A DNA stretch of 64,000 bases from Rhizomonospora bruguierae (GTDB taxonomy: Bacteria; Actinomycetota; Actinomycetes; Mycobacteriales; Micromonosporaceae): assembly GCF_018397995.1 (NCBI RefSeq), contig NZ_BBQH01000018.1, forward strand, positions 1 through 64,000, written 5' to 3'. Position numbers and translations under genes: made by a program. The notes under the pieces were generated by a model. It worked only from the letters and a program-made list of their open reading frames with translations, had not been told where the DNA came from and made no database searches. Of the stretch, positions 44,064 to 52,845 are shown one piece after another (the stretch's first letter is position 1; each line of letters opens with the position of its first letter).

Positions 44064-45188
44064 ATGGTCGGATTCGGATACCGCCCCGGAGAGCCGGTGC
44101 GGGGCAGCGGGGGTGGCGCCGCGCCCGCGACGCCGGACGTGTACACCGCCACCCTGCGTGAGCTGTCGAACCGCGACGGTGGCGGGCTACCGGCCCACCC
44201 GATCCGGCTCGCGCGACATCTACTCATGCTCGTGACCGGCGGTCACGGCACGCACACCGTGGACTTCGTCCCGCACACCTGTCGGGCCGGCACGCTGATC
44301 TGGGCCCGCCCGGGCCAGGTCATCCAGTACGGCAGGCAGCCCGGGTTGGACGCGATCCTGGTCCAGTGGGATCCCCACCTGCTCGCCGGCCTGGGCGTGC
44401 CGGCGGCGCCCTCCCCCACGGCGGCCGGGCGCTGGCAGCTCGCCGGCGAGGACGAGGACGCCATCATCAACGAGGTCAGCCAGCTCGTCGTGGACCGGCA
44501 GCGGCACCCCGCCGGCGCGCTGACCAACGACCTGCTCAGCCACCAGCTCGCGGTCCTCATCCTGCGGGTGTCGACCCTGCCCGACGGCCGGCCGGGCGTG
44601 GGTGAGCCGGAGTCGGGCCTGTACACGCGGCTGGTCCGCGAGATCGAGCAGAACTTCGCGCACACCCGCCGCGTGGAGGAGTACGCCGGGCGGCTGTGTT
44701 GCTCCGTTCGCACCCTGACCCGCGCGTGCCTGGCGGCGACCGGCCGCAGCGCCAAGCAGGTGATCGACGACCGGGTGGCGCTGGAGGCGCGGCGGCTGCT
44801 CGCCTGCACCGAGCTGCCGGTGGCCGAGGTCGGTCAGCGGCTGGGCTTCACCGAGGCGACCAACTTCGGCCGCTTCTTCCAGCGCGAGGTCGGTCGCAGC
44901 CCCGGGGCGTTCCGCGCCGACCTTCTCTCCCCTCCCCCCGCGGCGCCGCCCCCGCCACCTCGGCCCTTCGCGCCGCCCGCGCGAAATCACCAGGCGGACC
45001 ACGCCGACATCGTGGGCGTCGCCCCCGCCGCGCGGTCCACCCCGGCGCCCGGCACCACCAGACCGCTCGGCGCTACCGCGCCGCTCCCTGCCGTCACGCG
45101 GCCTGGTACCGCGGCGCCGTCGCCGGCCTCAGGGCCACGTGCGCCTCTCCCCCGCCAGCGCGGCGCTCCCGCCGACACCCCTGCCTGA
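44064..45188 (+). CDS. AraC-family transcriptional regulator
   Basis: The ATG at 44064 gives 374 residues. The N-terminal half is a cupin-like ligand domain (HLLMLVTGGHGTHTVDF, GTLIWARPGQVIQYG). The C-terminal AraC domain has two helix-turn-helices: EEYAGRLCCSVRTLTRACLAATGRS and VAEVGQRLGFTEATNFGRFFQREVGRSPGAFR. A disordered Pro/Ala-rich tail of about 85 residues follows, unusual for the family and low-complexity. Divergent from the SDR gene at 43000, a plausible target. Confidence 0.85.
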   Translation: MVGFGYRPGEPVRGSGGGAAPATPDVYTATLRELSNRDGGGLPAHPIRLARHLLMLVTGGHGTHTVDFVPHTCRAGTLIWARPGQVIQYGRQPGLDAILVQWDPHLLAGLGVPAAPSPTAAGRWQLAGEDEDAIINEVSQLVVDRQRHPAGALTNDLLSHQLAVLILRVSTLPDGRPGVGEPESGLYTRLVREIEQNFAHTRRVEEYAGRLCCSVRTLTRACLAATGRSAKQVIDDRVALEARRLLACTELPVAEVGQRLGFTEATNFGRFFQREVGRSPGAFRADLLSPPPAAPPPPPRPFAPPARNHQADHADIVGVAPAARSTPAPGTTRPLGATAPLPAVTRPGTAAPSPASGPRAPLPRQRGAPADTPA

Positions 45189-45376
45189 CGCGGCCACTCC
45201 CCGCCGCTCTCGACCTTGTGGCGGCCGGCTCCTCCTCGCCGATCGGGAGCGGGAAACGCTGGTCGTGGAACTCTCGCGCGAAGGCGCACCGGGTGGACCT
45301 GCCCGGGCCCACCGCCCCCAAGGCCATCGCCCCAAGCCCGCCGCCCCGAGCCCTTGCGGCCGCACCACCGCGCGTC

Positions 45377-46264
45377 TCATGTGACCGGACGGATGATCAC
45401 ATCGCCACCGAGGCGGCCGTGTGGCGGGTCGCGGGTGACCGCACCGGTGGCGAGCAGGGCGTTCAGGGCGCCGGTGGCGTCGGCGGCGCGGTACACGGTT
45501 TCGGTGAGCGTGTAGACGCGCAGGTCGGTGACCGTGGCCGGACCGGCGGCGGCGAGGCGGGCGAGCAGTTCGCGGCGCAGCGGGCCGGGATGCGGGTGCA
45601 GGCTGATGTCGAGCAGGTGGCCGGCGGGGTCGCGGGGGTCACGGTAGCGGATGCCGGCGTATTCGTCGACCGCCCACAGCGCGTCCTTGAAGGCTTCCAG
45701 GCCGCGGCCGGCGCCGGTGGCGAAGACGAGCAGTTCGGTGCGCTCGTCGGCGACCAGGTGGACGCCGGTCACGAGCGGGAAGCCGGCGTCGTGCAGGGCG
45801 GCGCGCCAGTCCACGCCGGCGAGCGTGGCGGGGTCGGCGGCGGCGAGCAGTTCGCCCGGCTTGGCGGCGAGGACGGCGGCGACCGCGGGCGGGGCCGGCA
45901 GGCCGATGCCGTCGAGGTACGCCAGCAGGGGCGCGCCGGCCGTGCCCGCGGCGGAGAGGGCCGGGGCGACCAGGGCGGCGGGCTCCCCGGCCACCGGCAG
46001 GACGGACAGTTCCGGCGGGGTGCCCAGCTCCCGCTGGAGAGGGTCGAGGGTGGCGACCGGCGGGCCGATGACGGCGAGGGTCAGGGTGCGGCGGCGGAGC
46101 AGGTCGGCGAACTCGGCGAGGGTGCGCAGCGTCGCCTCGGCGGCGGCCGGGTCGGCGCCGGCGAGGGCCACGGTGGCGCGGCGGCCGCGGTGCAGGGCGA
46201 CCGGCGCCCAATGGTCGAGGTAGCGGACCAGCAGTTCGCGCTTGACGTCGGCGAGGGGCGACAC
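45377..46264 (-). CDS. TcmP-like protein (three-Cys-motif partner family, divergent)
   Basis: The GTG at 46264 gives 295 residues. The overall layout, with DVKRELLVRYLDHWAP at the start, a Rossmann-like core (VALAGADPAAAEATLRTL) and an ALWAVDEYAGIRYRDP segment near residue 200, recalls the TcmP family. Features expected of the methylase-like core are weak here, so this is a tentative match. The C-terminal 60 residues (VTDLRVYTLTETVYRAADA...GDVIIRP) look like a winged-helix domain. It follows a truncated glyoxalase-like gene by 7 nt in the same direction. Confidence 0.45.
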   Translation of the reverse strand: MSPLADVKRELLVRYLDHWAPVALHRGRRATVALAGADPAAAEATLRTLAEFADLLRRRTLTLAVIGPPVATLDPLQRELGTPPELSVLPVAGEPAALVAPALSAAGTAGAPLLAYLDGIGLPAPPAVAAVLAAKPGELLAAADPATLAGVDWRAALHDAGFPLVTGVHLVADERTELLVFATGAGRGLEAFKDALWAVDEYAGIRYRDPRDPAGHLLDISLHPHPGPLRRELLARLAAAGPATVTDLRVYTLTETVYRAADATGALNALLATGAVTRDPPHGRLGGDVIIRPVT

Positions 46265-46270
46265 GGCCGG

Positions 46271-46441
46271 CTATCCGGCGGCGGGTATCGAGATGCCCAT
46301 GCCACCGCGGGTGCGGGCGCCGGCGAAGCCCCCCGGCGTCATCGCCACCCGGCGGAGGCCGAGCACCTCGGTGTGGAACGCGACGCTGCGGCTCAGGTCG
46401 CTCACGAACAGGACCGCATGGTTGAGCCTGTGCACACCCAT
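46271..46441 (-). pseudogene. Truncated VOC/glyoxalase-like gene
   Basis: From the ATG at 46441, 56 codons read MGVHRLNHAVLFVSDLSRSV and then FHTEVLGLRRVAMTPGGF, the typical first half-domain of vicinal-oxygen-chelate proteins (first metal His in NHAVLFV). The frame then ends in TAG at 46271 with GMGISIPAAG; intact proteins are 120-160 residues. The second half is absent, so no complete metal site can form. It is immediately followed by the TcmP-like gene. Confidence 0.65.
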
Positions 46442-46640
46442 GTACCCACTCTAGGTTCCCCACCCCTGGACCCGCTGCGGCAGCACGACCGCCCGCGCCT
46501 GCGGGTACTGAGGACGGCGCTGAGCTGGGGAATCCCCGTGACGGACAGTGTGCGGCAGGATCCGCGGCGGGCCGCCCGGGCTGTCCCTGATCGGCCCTTT
46601 TACCGCCAGCACTTGTACTCACGGTGCCCTATCGAGCACG

Positions 46641-48383
46641 ATGAGGCACGTGTCGGGAGGGGCGGGCGACAGCGAACCCATCGGGGAACTGGCCGCGCGG
46701 GCGCGCGCGCTCGCCGCGGGCGGTGACCTGGCCGGAGCCGCGGCGCTGCTCGGCCCGGTCCTATCCACACAGGACCCGGATCCGGCCGCGGCGCCCCCGG
46801 CGGTGGCCGAGGCGGCGGCGGTGTACGCGCGGATCCTGGCCGCCCTGCACGAGAACGCGATCGCCCGCAGCTGGGCCGCGTTCGCGCACCGGGCGAGCGT
46901 CCGGCTCTTCGGTCCGGCGGACGAACGCACCCTGGGTACGGCGGCGACCCTGGCGACGGTGCTGCACCGGGCCGGCGCGCTGCACCGCGCCGCCCACCTT
47001 TACCAGGAGCTGATCGACCGGCTCAGCCAGGTCGACGGCCCCGAGTCGGCCCGCGCGCTGGCGGCCCGCGCCGACCTGGCGACCGTCCTGCACGCCCGGG
47101 GGGAGTGCCGCGACGCCCGCCGCCTACTGCACGAGACCTGGATGGTCCACAGCGCCCGGTACGGCGAGGCGGACCCGGCCGGCATCAAGATGCTGGCCCG
47201 CCTGGGCAGCATGGAGCGGGCCTGCGGCGACCTCGACGACGGGGCGGGCCGGCTCGCCGAGGCGCTGCGGCTGTCCCGCGGCTACCTGGGCGAGGCCCAC
47301 TCGCTGACCGCGCAGGTCGCGGCGCTGGCCGAGGCGCCACCGAAGGCCGGCCACATCTGCTCCGTCCCCGAACTGCCGAGCCAGCCCGGCACCGCGGCCG
47401 GCAGCCCGCCCGAGTCCTCCGGCGATGCCACCGACCCGGTCGGCCCTTCGACCGAATCCGCCGCCCCGGCCGGCTCCGGGAGCACGGCCACCGCTGCGCC
47501 GGAGGGGTTCGACGGGAGCGGCATCGGCGACTGGCCGCGCAGCGAGGGCTGGTCCCCCACCGAGGGCTGGCCGGGCGACGAGGCCGGCGGCGCGGTCCAG
47601 GACCGCGCGGACGAGGCCCCGCCCGCCCCGGCCACCGCCCAGTGGCCGGCGAGCGAGGGCTGGTCCGCGAGCGATGGCTGGCCGCCGCACGGCAGCGCCC
47701 CGCCATTCTCGAACACACCGCCGCCCGCACCATCGTCGCCGCCGGGGCGGCCGGAGAAGGACGAGAACCTGGACGAGCCGTGGTGGCCGGAGGACGCCTT
47801 CGCCCCCACCCAGCCGCCGATACCGGAGCCGGACCCGCGCGTGTGGACGGCCGAGCCGCCGCGCCAGGTGACCGACCAGGCGCCGCCGCCCCGGTTCGGC
47901 CGGCTGGCGGCCGGCACCGCGAACCCGGTACTGGTCGGCCTGGTCGCGGTGATCGCCGGCACGCTCGCCGCGGCCGCGGTCGGGTACGCGATGTCGCCCC
48001 GGGGCGGCGGGAACGTCGCCGCGGGGGAGCCGTCGCGGGCGTCCTCCGCCGCGCCGGCGGCACCCACGACACCCCCGCCGACCACGCCCGCGCCCACCCC
48101 CGCGCCGGATTCCCCGGGCCCGCCGACCGGCGTGAAGCTGACCGAGGGGCGGGAGTCGGTGACGGTCACGTGGCGGTACCCGGCCGGCGCGGAAGGTCCC
48201 GTGGTGATCTCGGGGGGCCGCGCCGGCCAGCCCATGCAGGCGTTCGCGACGCTGCCGGCGGGCACCACCCGGTACACGATCTACGGGCTGGCCAAGAGCC
48301 TGAACTACTGCTTCCGGGTGGCGGTGGCGCACTCCACCGACGTCGTGGCCCGCGCCGACCCGGTCTGCACCCACCGCCGCTAG
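46641..48383 (+). CDS. TPR-domain protein with a membrane anchor and FN3-like C-terminus
   Basis: The ATG at 46641 (MRHVSGGAGDSEPIG) gives 580 residues. Residues about 15-220 are TPR-like helical repeats (AAHLYQELIDRL, ARALAARADLATVLHARGECRDARRLL). A long Pro/Gly/Glu-rich, probably disordered stretch (about 230-420) with repeated SEGWSxSDGWP-like units follows, then one membrane segment NPVLVGLVAVIAGTLAAAAVGYA (about 430-450) and a fibronectin-III-like domain to the end (VTVTWRYPAGAEGPVVISGG). Probably a membrane-anchored scaffold; no enzyme domain is visible. Its stop overlaps the convergent kinase gene by 4 nt. Confidence 0.6.
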   Translation: MRHVSGGAGDSEPIGELAARARALAAGGDLAGAAALLGPVLSTQDPDPAAAPPAVAEAAAVYARILAALHENAIARSWAAFAHRASVRLFGPADERTLGTAATLATVLHRAGALHRAAHLYQELIDRLSQVDGPESARALAARADLATVLHARGECRDARRLLHETWMVHSARYGEADPAGIKMLARLGSMERACGDLDDGAGRLAEALRLSRGYLGEAHSLTAQVAALAEAPPKAGHICSVPELPSQPGTAAGSPPESSGDATDPVGPSTESAAPAGSGSTATAAPEGFDGSGIGDWPRSEGWSPTEGWPGDEAGGAVQDRADEAPPAPATAQWPASEGWSASDGWPPHGSAPPFSNTPPPAPSSPPGRPEKDENLDEPWWPEDAFAPTQPPIPEPDPRVWTAEPPRQVTDQAPPPRFGRLAAGTANPVLVGLVAVIAGTLAAAAVGYAMSPRGGGNVAAGEPSRASSAAPAAPTTPPPTTPAPTPAPDSPGPPTGVKLTEGRESVTVTWRYPAGAEGPVVISGGRAGQPMQAFATLPAGTTRYTIYGLAKSLNYCFRVAVAHSTDVVARADPVCTHRR

Positions 48384-49747
48384 GAATCGGCGGGTACCGC
48401 GGGCAGGCGCACCTCGGCGCGGACGCCCGGCTGCGCGTCGGTCAGCCGCACCGTGCCCCCGTACCGGCGGACCAGTTCGCGGACGATCGCCAGCCCGAGC
48501 CCGGCACCGCCGGCGTCCCTGGCCCGGCCGTCGTCGAGGCGGGTGAAGCGGTCGAAGACCCGCTCCCGGTCGGCGGCGGGAATGCCGGGACCGTCGTCTG
48601 CGACCGTCACCAGCTGGTACGGGCCGTCCGGCGTGACCGCCACCTCGACCCGCGACCGGGCGTGCCGGGTCGCGTTGTCGACCAGGTTGGCCAGCAGCCG
48701 GCGCAGGTCGTCCGGGTCGCCCGCGGTCCACAGCGGTGGGCCGGGGCGGACCGTCACCGGGGCGCCTCCGGTGCAGCGCTGCGCCACCTCGCCGGCGAGC
48801 GCGGCCAGCTCGACCGGCGTGCTGACCCGCACGGCCCGGCCCCCGGCGTCGTCGGCACGGGCGAGCAGCAGCAGGTCGTCCACCAGCCGGGCCAGCCGGT
48901 CCATGTCGATGAGCAGGTCGTCGGCGACCTCGGTCCAGTCGGTGCGGTCACCGAGGCGGCGGGCCACCTCCAGCTCGGTGCGCATGTTGGTCAGCGGGCT
49001 GCGCAGTTCGTGCGCGGCGTCGGCGACGAAGGCGCGCTGCCGGGCGCGGGCGGCGTCCAGCCGGGCGAGCATGCCGTTGAGCGTCTCGGCCAGACGGAAG
49101 ATCTCGTCCCGCGACTCGGGCACCGGCAGCCGCCCCGGCCGGGCCCCTCCGGTGATCTCCTCGGCGCCCCGGCGCAGCCCCTCGACCGGGCGCAGGGTCG
49201 CGCCGATCACCCGCCAGGCCACCAGCGCCAGCGCCAGCACCAGGACCGGGAAGGCGACCAGCAGCACGACCCGCAGGGTGGCGAAGCTCTCCGCCACGTC
49301 CGAGGTGGGCTTGCCGGCCAGCACGGTCAGCGGCTCGGTGTCGGAGCCGGCCCGCACGCCGACCACGCGCACCAGGCCGCGGGAGCCCACCCGGCTGCCC
49401 GGCACGTACAGGCGGGCGCCGGCCCGGACCCGGGCCAGCTCGTCGGGGTGCAGCAGCGGGGTGAGCCGGTCGGCGTTGATCGAGGCCGCCCGCACCCGGG
49501 ACTGCGCGTCCACCACCTGTACGTACTGGCTGCCGGCGACCGGCACCGGGTCGGGCAGTTGGCCGCTGTCGACCAGGCGTGCCACGTCGGTGGCGCTGCC
49601 CAGCGCCTCGGCGTCGATGCTGCGTTGCAGGGCCAGCCCGAGCGCGGCGACCATCACCAGGCCGCCCACCGCCAGCCCGGCGGCCAGGCCCGCCACGCCG
49701 ATCGCCATCAGCCGGGCCCGCAGGCTGAGCCGGCGCCACCACAGCAC
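48380..49747 (-). CDS. Sensor histidine kinase (OmpR-partner type)
   Basis: The 455 residues show a first membrane segment after RLSLRARL, an extracytoplasmic sensor of about 120 residues, a second segment VVLLVAFPVLVLALALVAW, HAMP domain, the phosphoacceptor His in VADAAHELRSPLTNMR, and HATPase motifs NLVDNATRHA, ADDGPGIP and GGAGLGLAIV. It phosphorylates the OmpR-type regulator encoded 12 nt upstream. The external domain suggests sensing of envelope conditions, consistent with the divergent LolA-like protein gene. Confidence 0.9.
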   Translation of the reverse strand: MLWWRRLSLRARLMAIGVAGLAAGLAVGGLVMVAALGLALQRSIDAEALGSATDVARLVDSGQLPDPVPVAGSQYVQVVDAQSRVRAASINADRLTPLLHPDELARVRAGARLYVPGSRVGSRGLVRVVGVRAGSDTEPLTVLAGKPTSDVAESFATLRVVLLVAFPVLVLALALVAWRVIGATLRPVEGLRRGAEEITGGARPGRLPVPESRDEIFRLAETLNGMLARLDAARARQRAFVADAAHELRSPLTNMRTELEVARRLGDRTDWTEVADDLLIDMDRLARLVDDLLLLARADDAGGRAVRVSTPVELAALAGEVAQRCTGGAPVTVRPGPPLWTAGDPDDLRRLLANLVDNATRHARSRVEVAVTPDGPYQLVTVADDGPGIPAADRERVFDRFTRLDDGRARDAGGAGLGLAIVRELVRRYGGTVRLTDAQPGVRAEVRLPAVPADS

Positions 49748-49759
49748 GCGCCGGCCGCC

Positions 49760-50431
49760 TCAGACGCCCGCGGTCGCGGCGGCCAGCCGGTACCCGACGC
49801 CGCGCACCGTCTCCAGTCGCGAACGGCCCAGCTTGCGGCGCAGGTACCCGATGTACACCTCGACCACGTTCGGCGCGGTGTCCAGGGCCGCGTCCCAGAC
49901 GTGGTCCAGCAACTCGGTCTTGGAGACCACCTGGCCGGGGCGGCGCATCAGGTACTCCAGCAGGGAGAACTCGCGGGCGGTGAGGCCGACCTCCGCGCCG
50001 CTGCGGGTGACCCGGCGCTGGGCCGGGTCGAGGGTGAGGTCGCCGACCGCCAGCACGGCGGGGCGGCTGGGCGCGCCGCGGCGCAGCAGGGCGCGCAGCC
50101 GGGCCAGCAGCACCACGAACGAGAACGGCTTGGTCAGGTAGTCGTCCGCGCCGCAGTCCAGGCCGTCCGCCTGGTCGTACTCGCCGTCCTTGGCCGAGAG
50201 CATCAGCACCGGCACCCAGTTCTGCTCGGCCCGCAACTGGCGCACCACCCGGTACCCGGACATGCCGGGCAGCATCACGTCGAGGATCACCGCGTCGAAG
50301 TCGGCGTGCAGGGCCAGGTCCAGGCCGGTGGGACCGTCGTGGGCGACGTCCACGGCGAAGCCCTCGGCCTGCAGGCCACGCTGCAACGCCGAGGCGAGGC
50401 GAACCTCGTCCTCCACCACCAGCAGCCGCAT
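49760..50431 (-). CDS. Response regulator, OmpR/PhoB type
   Basis: The ATG at 50431 gives 223 residues. The receiver has LLVVEDE, the phosphoacceptor Asp in VILDVMLPG and Lys in YLTKPFSF; the C-terminal winged helix contains LTAREFSLLEYLMRRPGQVVSKTELLDHVW and RGVGYRL. It is the partner of the adjacent kinase. The start is 95 nt from the divergent LolA-like gene, its probable target. Confidence 0.9.
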   Translation of the reverse strand: MRLLVVEDEVRLASALQRGLQAEGFAVDVAHDGPTGLDLALHADFDAVILDVMLPGMSGYRVVRQLRAEQNWVPVLMLSAKDGEYDQADGLDCGADDYLTKPFSFVVLLARLRALLRRGAPSRPAVLAVGDLTLDPAQRRVTRSGAEVGLTAREFSLLEYLMRRPGQVVSKTELLDHVWDAALDTAPNVVEVYIGYLRRKLGRSRLETVRGVGYRLAAATAGV

Positions 50432-50525
50432 GGGTACCAGATTGGCACGCACCTGAGCGGGAACACAGGTGCTCTCAGCCGGATCACAGCGGGGGTGGCG
50501 CACGATGTGCGGCAGGAGGTGGACG

Positions 50526-51674
50526 ATGAGCATTTTTGCCAACCGGCCGGCGTTGCGCTGGGCGGTGCCGGCGGTGGCGACCGCGGCGGTGATCGGCGGG
50601 GGCGCCGCGGTCGGCACACTGGCGGCGTCGGCGGACCCGGCGCTGCCGTCCCGCAGCGCGGCCCAACTTCTGGTCGACGTGCAGACGGCCCGGCTGGACG
50701 GGCTGTCCGGCACGGTCGTGCAGACCGCCGACCTGGGGCTGCCGCCCGTGGTCGGCGCGCTGGGTGGGCAGGTCGGCGACGGGCTGACCCAACTGCTGGC
50801 GGGGACCCACACGTTGAAGGTGTGGTATTCGGGGCCGGACAAGTCGCGGGTGGCCCTGCAGGGCACCCGCGGGCAGTCCGACTTCATCCGCAACGGCCGG
50901 GACATCTGGACCTGGAACAGCCAGACGAACACCGGTTCGCACCGGGTGCTGGGCGCCGACCAGGCCGGTAAGGACCCCGAGTCGCTGCCGGAGGGGATGC
51001 CCAAGAGCCCGCAGGAGGCCGCGGACCTGGTCCTCAAGGCGGTCGACCCGAGCACCCGGGTGAGCACGCAGGGCACCGCCAAGGTCGCCGGGCGCGACGC
51101 GTACGAACTGGTCCTGGCGCCGCGCGACGGCGCCTCGACGATCCGGACCGTGCGGCTGGCGATCGACGCGGAGCGGCACATCCCGCTGCGGGTGCAGGTC
51201 TACGGCGCGGGCAAGGACAAGCCGGCCGTCGAGGTGGCGTTCACGCAGGTGGACTTCGCCCGGCCGGACGCGGCGCAGTTCGCGTTCAACCCGCCGCCCG
51301 GCGCGAAGATCGATGAGGCGAAGCCGGGCGACGCGCCCGCGCACAAGGTCCCGGGCGGGATCGAGAGGCTGCCCGACGGCAAGGAGAAGAGCGTCGTGCT
51401 CGGCGACACGTGGACCAGCGTCCTCGTCGCCCGGCTGCCCGACGAGGCGACCGACCCGGCGCAGCAGCAGAAGGCCGGCGCCGCGGCCGGCATCGACGCC
51501 ACCAAGCTGCTGGGTGGCCTGCCCAAGGTCAGCGGCTCCTGGGGCAGCGGCCGGCTGTTCTCCAGCACGCTGGTGAACGCACTGCTCACCGACGACGGCC
51601 GGCTGGTGGTCGGCGCGGTGACGCCGGAGCGGCTCTACGCCTCGGCGGCGGACCCGAAGGCGGCGCTGAAGTAG
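50526..51674 (+). CDS. LolA-like exported/membrane-anchored protein
   Basis: The ATG at 50526 follows GGAGGTGG, giving 382 residues. An N-terminal hydrophobic segment (VPAVATAAVIGGGAAVGTLAA) acts as signal anchor. The following domain has LolA/RseB-like features: LDGLSGTVVQTADLGLP, a WYSGPDKSRVALQG strand pair, GRDIWTWNSQTN and AYELVLAPRDG. Actinobacteria have no outer membrane, so such proteins are thought to bind lipids or lipoproteins at the cell surface, or to control an anti-sigma factor in the RseB manner. Its divergence from an OmpR/HK pair suggests that pair regulates it. Confidence 0.7.
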   Translation: MSIFANRPALRWAVPAVATAAVIGGGAAVGTLAASADPALPSRSAAQLLVDVQTARLDGLSGTVVQTADLGLPPVVGALGGQVGDGLTQLLAGTHTLKVWYSGPDKSRVALQGTRGQSDFIRNGRDIWTWNSQTNTGSHRVLGADQAGKDPESLPEGMPKSPQEAADLVLKAVDPSTRVSTQGTAKVAGRDAYELVLAPRDGASTIRTVRLAIDAERHIPLRVQVYGAGKDKPAVEVAFTQVDFARPDAAQFAFNPPPGAKIDEAKPGDAPAHKVPGGIERLPDGKEKSVVLGDTWTSVLVARLPDEATDPAQQQKAGAAAGIDATKLLGGLPKVSGSWGSGRLFSSTLVNALLTDDGRLVVGAVTPERLYASAADPKAALK

Positions 51675-51701
51675 CCGCGAGCCATCACCAGAGGGGGTGA
51701 C

Positions 51702-51734
51702 GCGGGCCCGGACCACACGGTGGTCCGGGCCCGC
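51702..51734. terminator. Bidirectional terminator hairpin
   Basis: GCGGGCCCGGACCAC and its exact complement form a 15-bp stem around the loop ACG. It lies between the convergent LolA-like and Balon-like genes and would stop transcription from both sides. Confidence 0.75.
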
Positions 51735-51741
51735 ACCCGTC

Positions 51742-52845
51742 TCAGGTGGCCTGGGGGTCGGGGCGGGGGTAGCGCAGGATGGCGCCCACCCCGTCGGTCA
51801 GCGGCTGCTCCTGCCGGTCGATCACCATCAGGTTCGCCCCGGAGTTGACCGCCGCCGCCACGAGCGCGTCCCCCACGGTCTCCCGCACCGCGCGGTCGAT
51901 GCCCAACTGGTGCAGCAGGGCCGGGTCGAACGACATGCGCACCGGCTCGTGCGGGTCCACCCAGACCAGGCGCTCGTCCACTTCCCGGTTCATCAGCAGC
52001 GCGCTGATCCGGCTCTCCAGCGCCGCCGGCACCACCTCGGCCAGACCGGTCGCGCACCGGCCGCGGGGCAGGCCGACCTGGTACGTGTCGAGCATCGCCG
52101 CCCGGCGGCGCTCGGCGGCGTCGTGGACGGCGCGGGCGCTCAGCTCGTCCAGCGGCTCGTCCTCGGCGCCGTCCGCGGCCCGGGTGGCGCCGTCGGTCTC
52201 CACGACCCGGTCCAGCAGGCCGGGCGAGAGCTGTTCCATGAGCATCTGCCGGGCGCGCAGCTCGCCGGTCACGATCACCACGTCGGCGGCGACCTCGTCG
52301 GCGAGGTGCTCCAGCCGCTCGGCGACCTGGCGCTGGTTGCGCTTCCAGGTGGTCTCGGCGGCGCGCTGGTACCGCGACTGCGACCAGCCGCCCGGCTGCA
52401 CCTTCCGCATCGGGTACCGGGCGACCGGGCGCACGGTCAGCGTGCCGGCCTCGGTGGTTTCCAGGTCGGCACCGCTGCGGTCGACCACCGCGCGCAGCCA
52501 GCGGACCCGCTCCCCGCCTCCGGCCATCAGCGGCATCACGTGCGGCAGCGCCGACCAGTGCGCCTCGGCCCCGGTCGGCGGCGGGGTGGTGGCCGCGCTC
52601 ATCAGCACCGTGCCGTGCGCGGCGAACAGGGCCAGACCGCCGTTGACGGCGTGCCGCGGGTCCATGACGGCGCGCTCCAGGGCGTCCAGCGTCGCCTCGT
52701 CGGCGCCCGCCTCGCGCAGCCGGTCCCGGGCGGCGTGCCAGCGCAGTTCCACCTCGTGGGCGGCGTTGCCGGTGGCCCGGGAGGTGTTCAGGTACACCGA
52801 GGCGAACGGGCCCTCACGCTCGTACAGCTGCCGGATCGAATCCAT
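51742..52845 (-). CDS. eRF1-like ribosome-binding protein (Rv2629/Balon-like, baeRF family)
   Basis: The 367-residue protein starts MDSIRQLYEREGPFASVYLNTS, matching the Rv2629-type group of bacterial proteins related to eukaryotic release factor eRF1 and to the ribosome hibernation factor Balon. Visible marks are LRWHAARDRLREAGADEA, GGLALFAAHG, and the C-terminal MVIDRQEQPLTDGVGAILRYP. Balon relatives occupy the ribosomal A site in resting cells; whether this protein has that role is inference from family. Ends 8 nt from a terminator shared with the convergent gene. Its 5' end overlaps the HAD gene by 32 nt. Confidence 0.72.
   Translation of the reverse strand: MDSIRQLYEREGPFASVYLNTSRATGNAAHEVELRWHAARDRLREAGADEATLDALERAVMDPRHAVNGGLALFAAHGTVLMSAATTPPPTGAEAHWSALPHVMPLMAGGGERVRWLRAVVDRSGADLETTEAGTLTVRPVARYPMRKVQPGGWSQSRYQRAAETTWKRNQRQVAERLEHLADEVAADVVIVTGELRARQMLMEQLSPGLLDRVVETDGATRAADGAEDEPLDELSARAVHDAAERRRAAMLDTYQVGLPRGRCATGLAEVVPAALESRISALLMNREVDERLVWVDPHEPVRMSFDPALLHQLGIDRAVRETVGDALVAAAVNSGANLMVIDRQEQPLTDGVGAILRYPRPDPQAT

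Noticed and set aside
47105-50971. Open frame of 1288 codons on the plus strand spanning several genes
   Set aside because: It lies in the shadow frame of the TPR gene, kinase and regulator, is Arg/Gly/Pro-rich with no domain, and reflects GC-rich codon bias.
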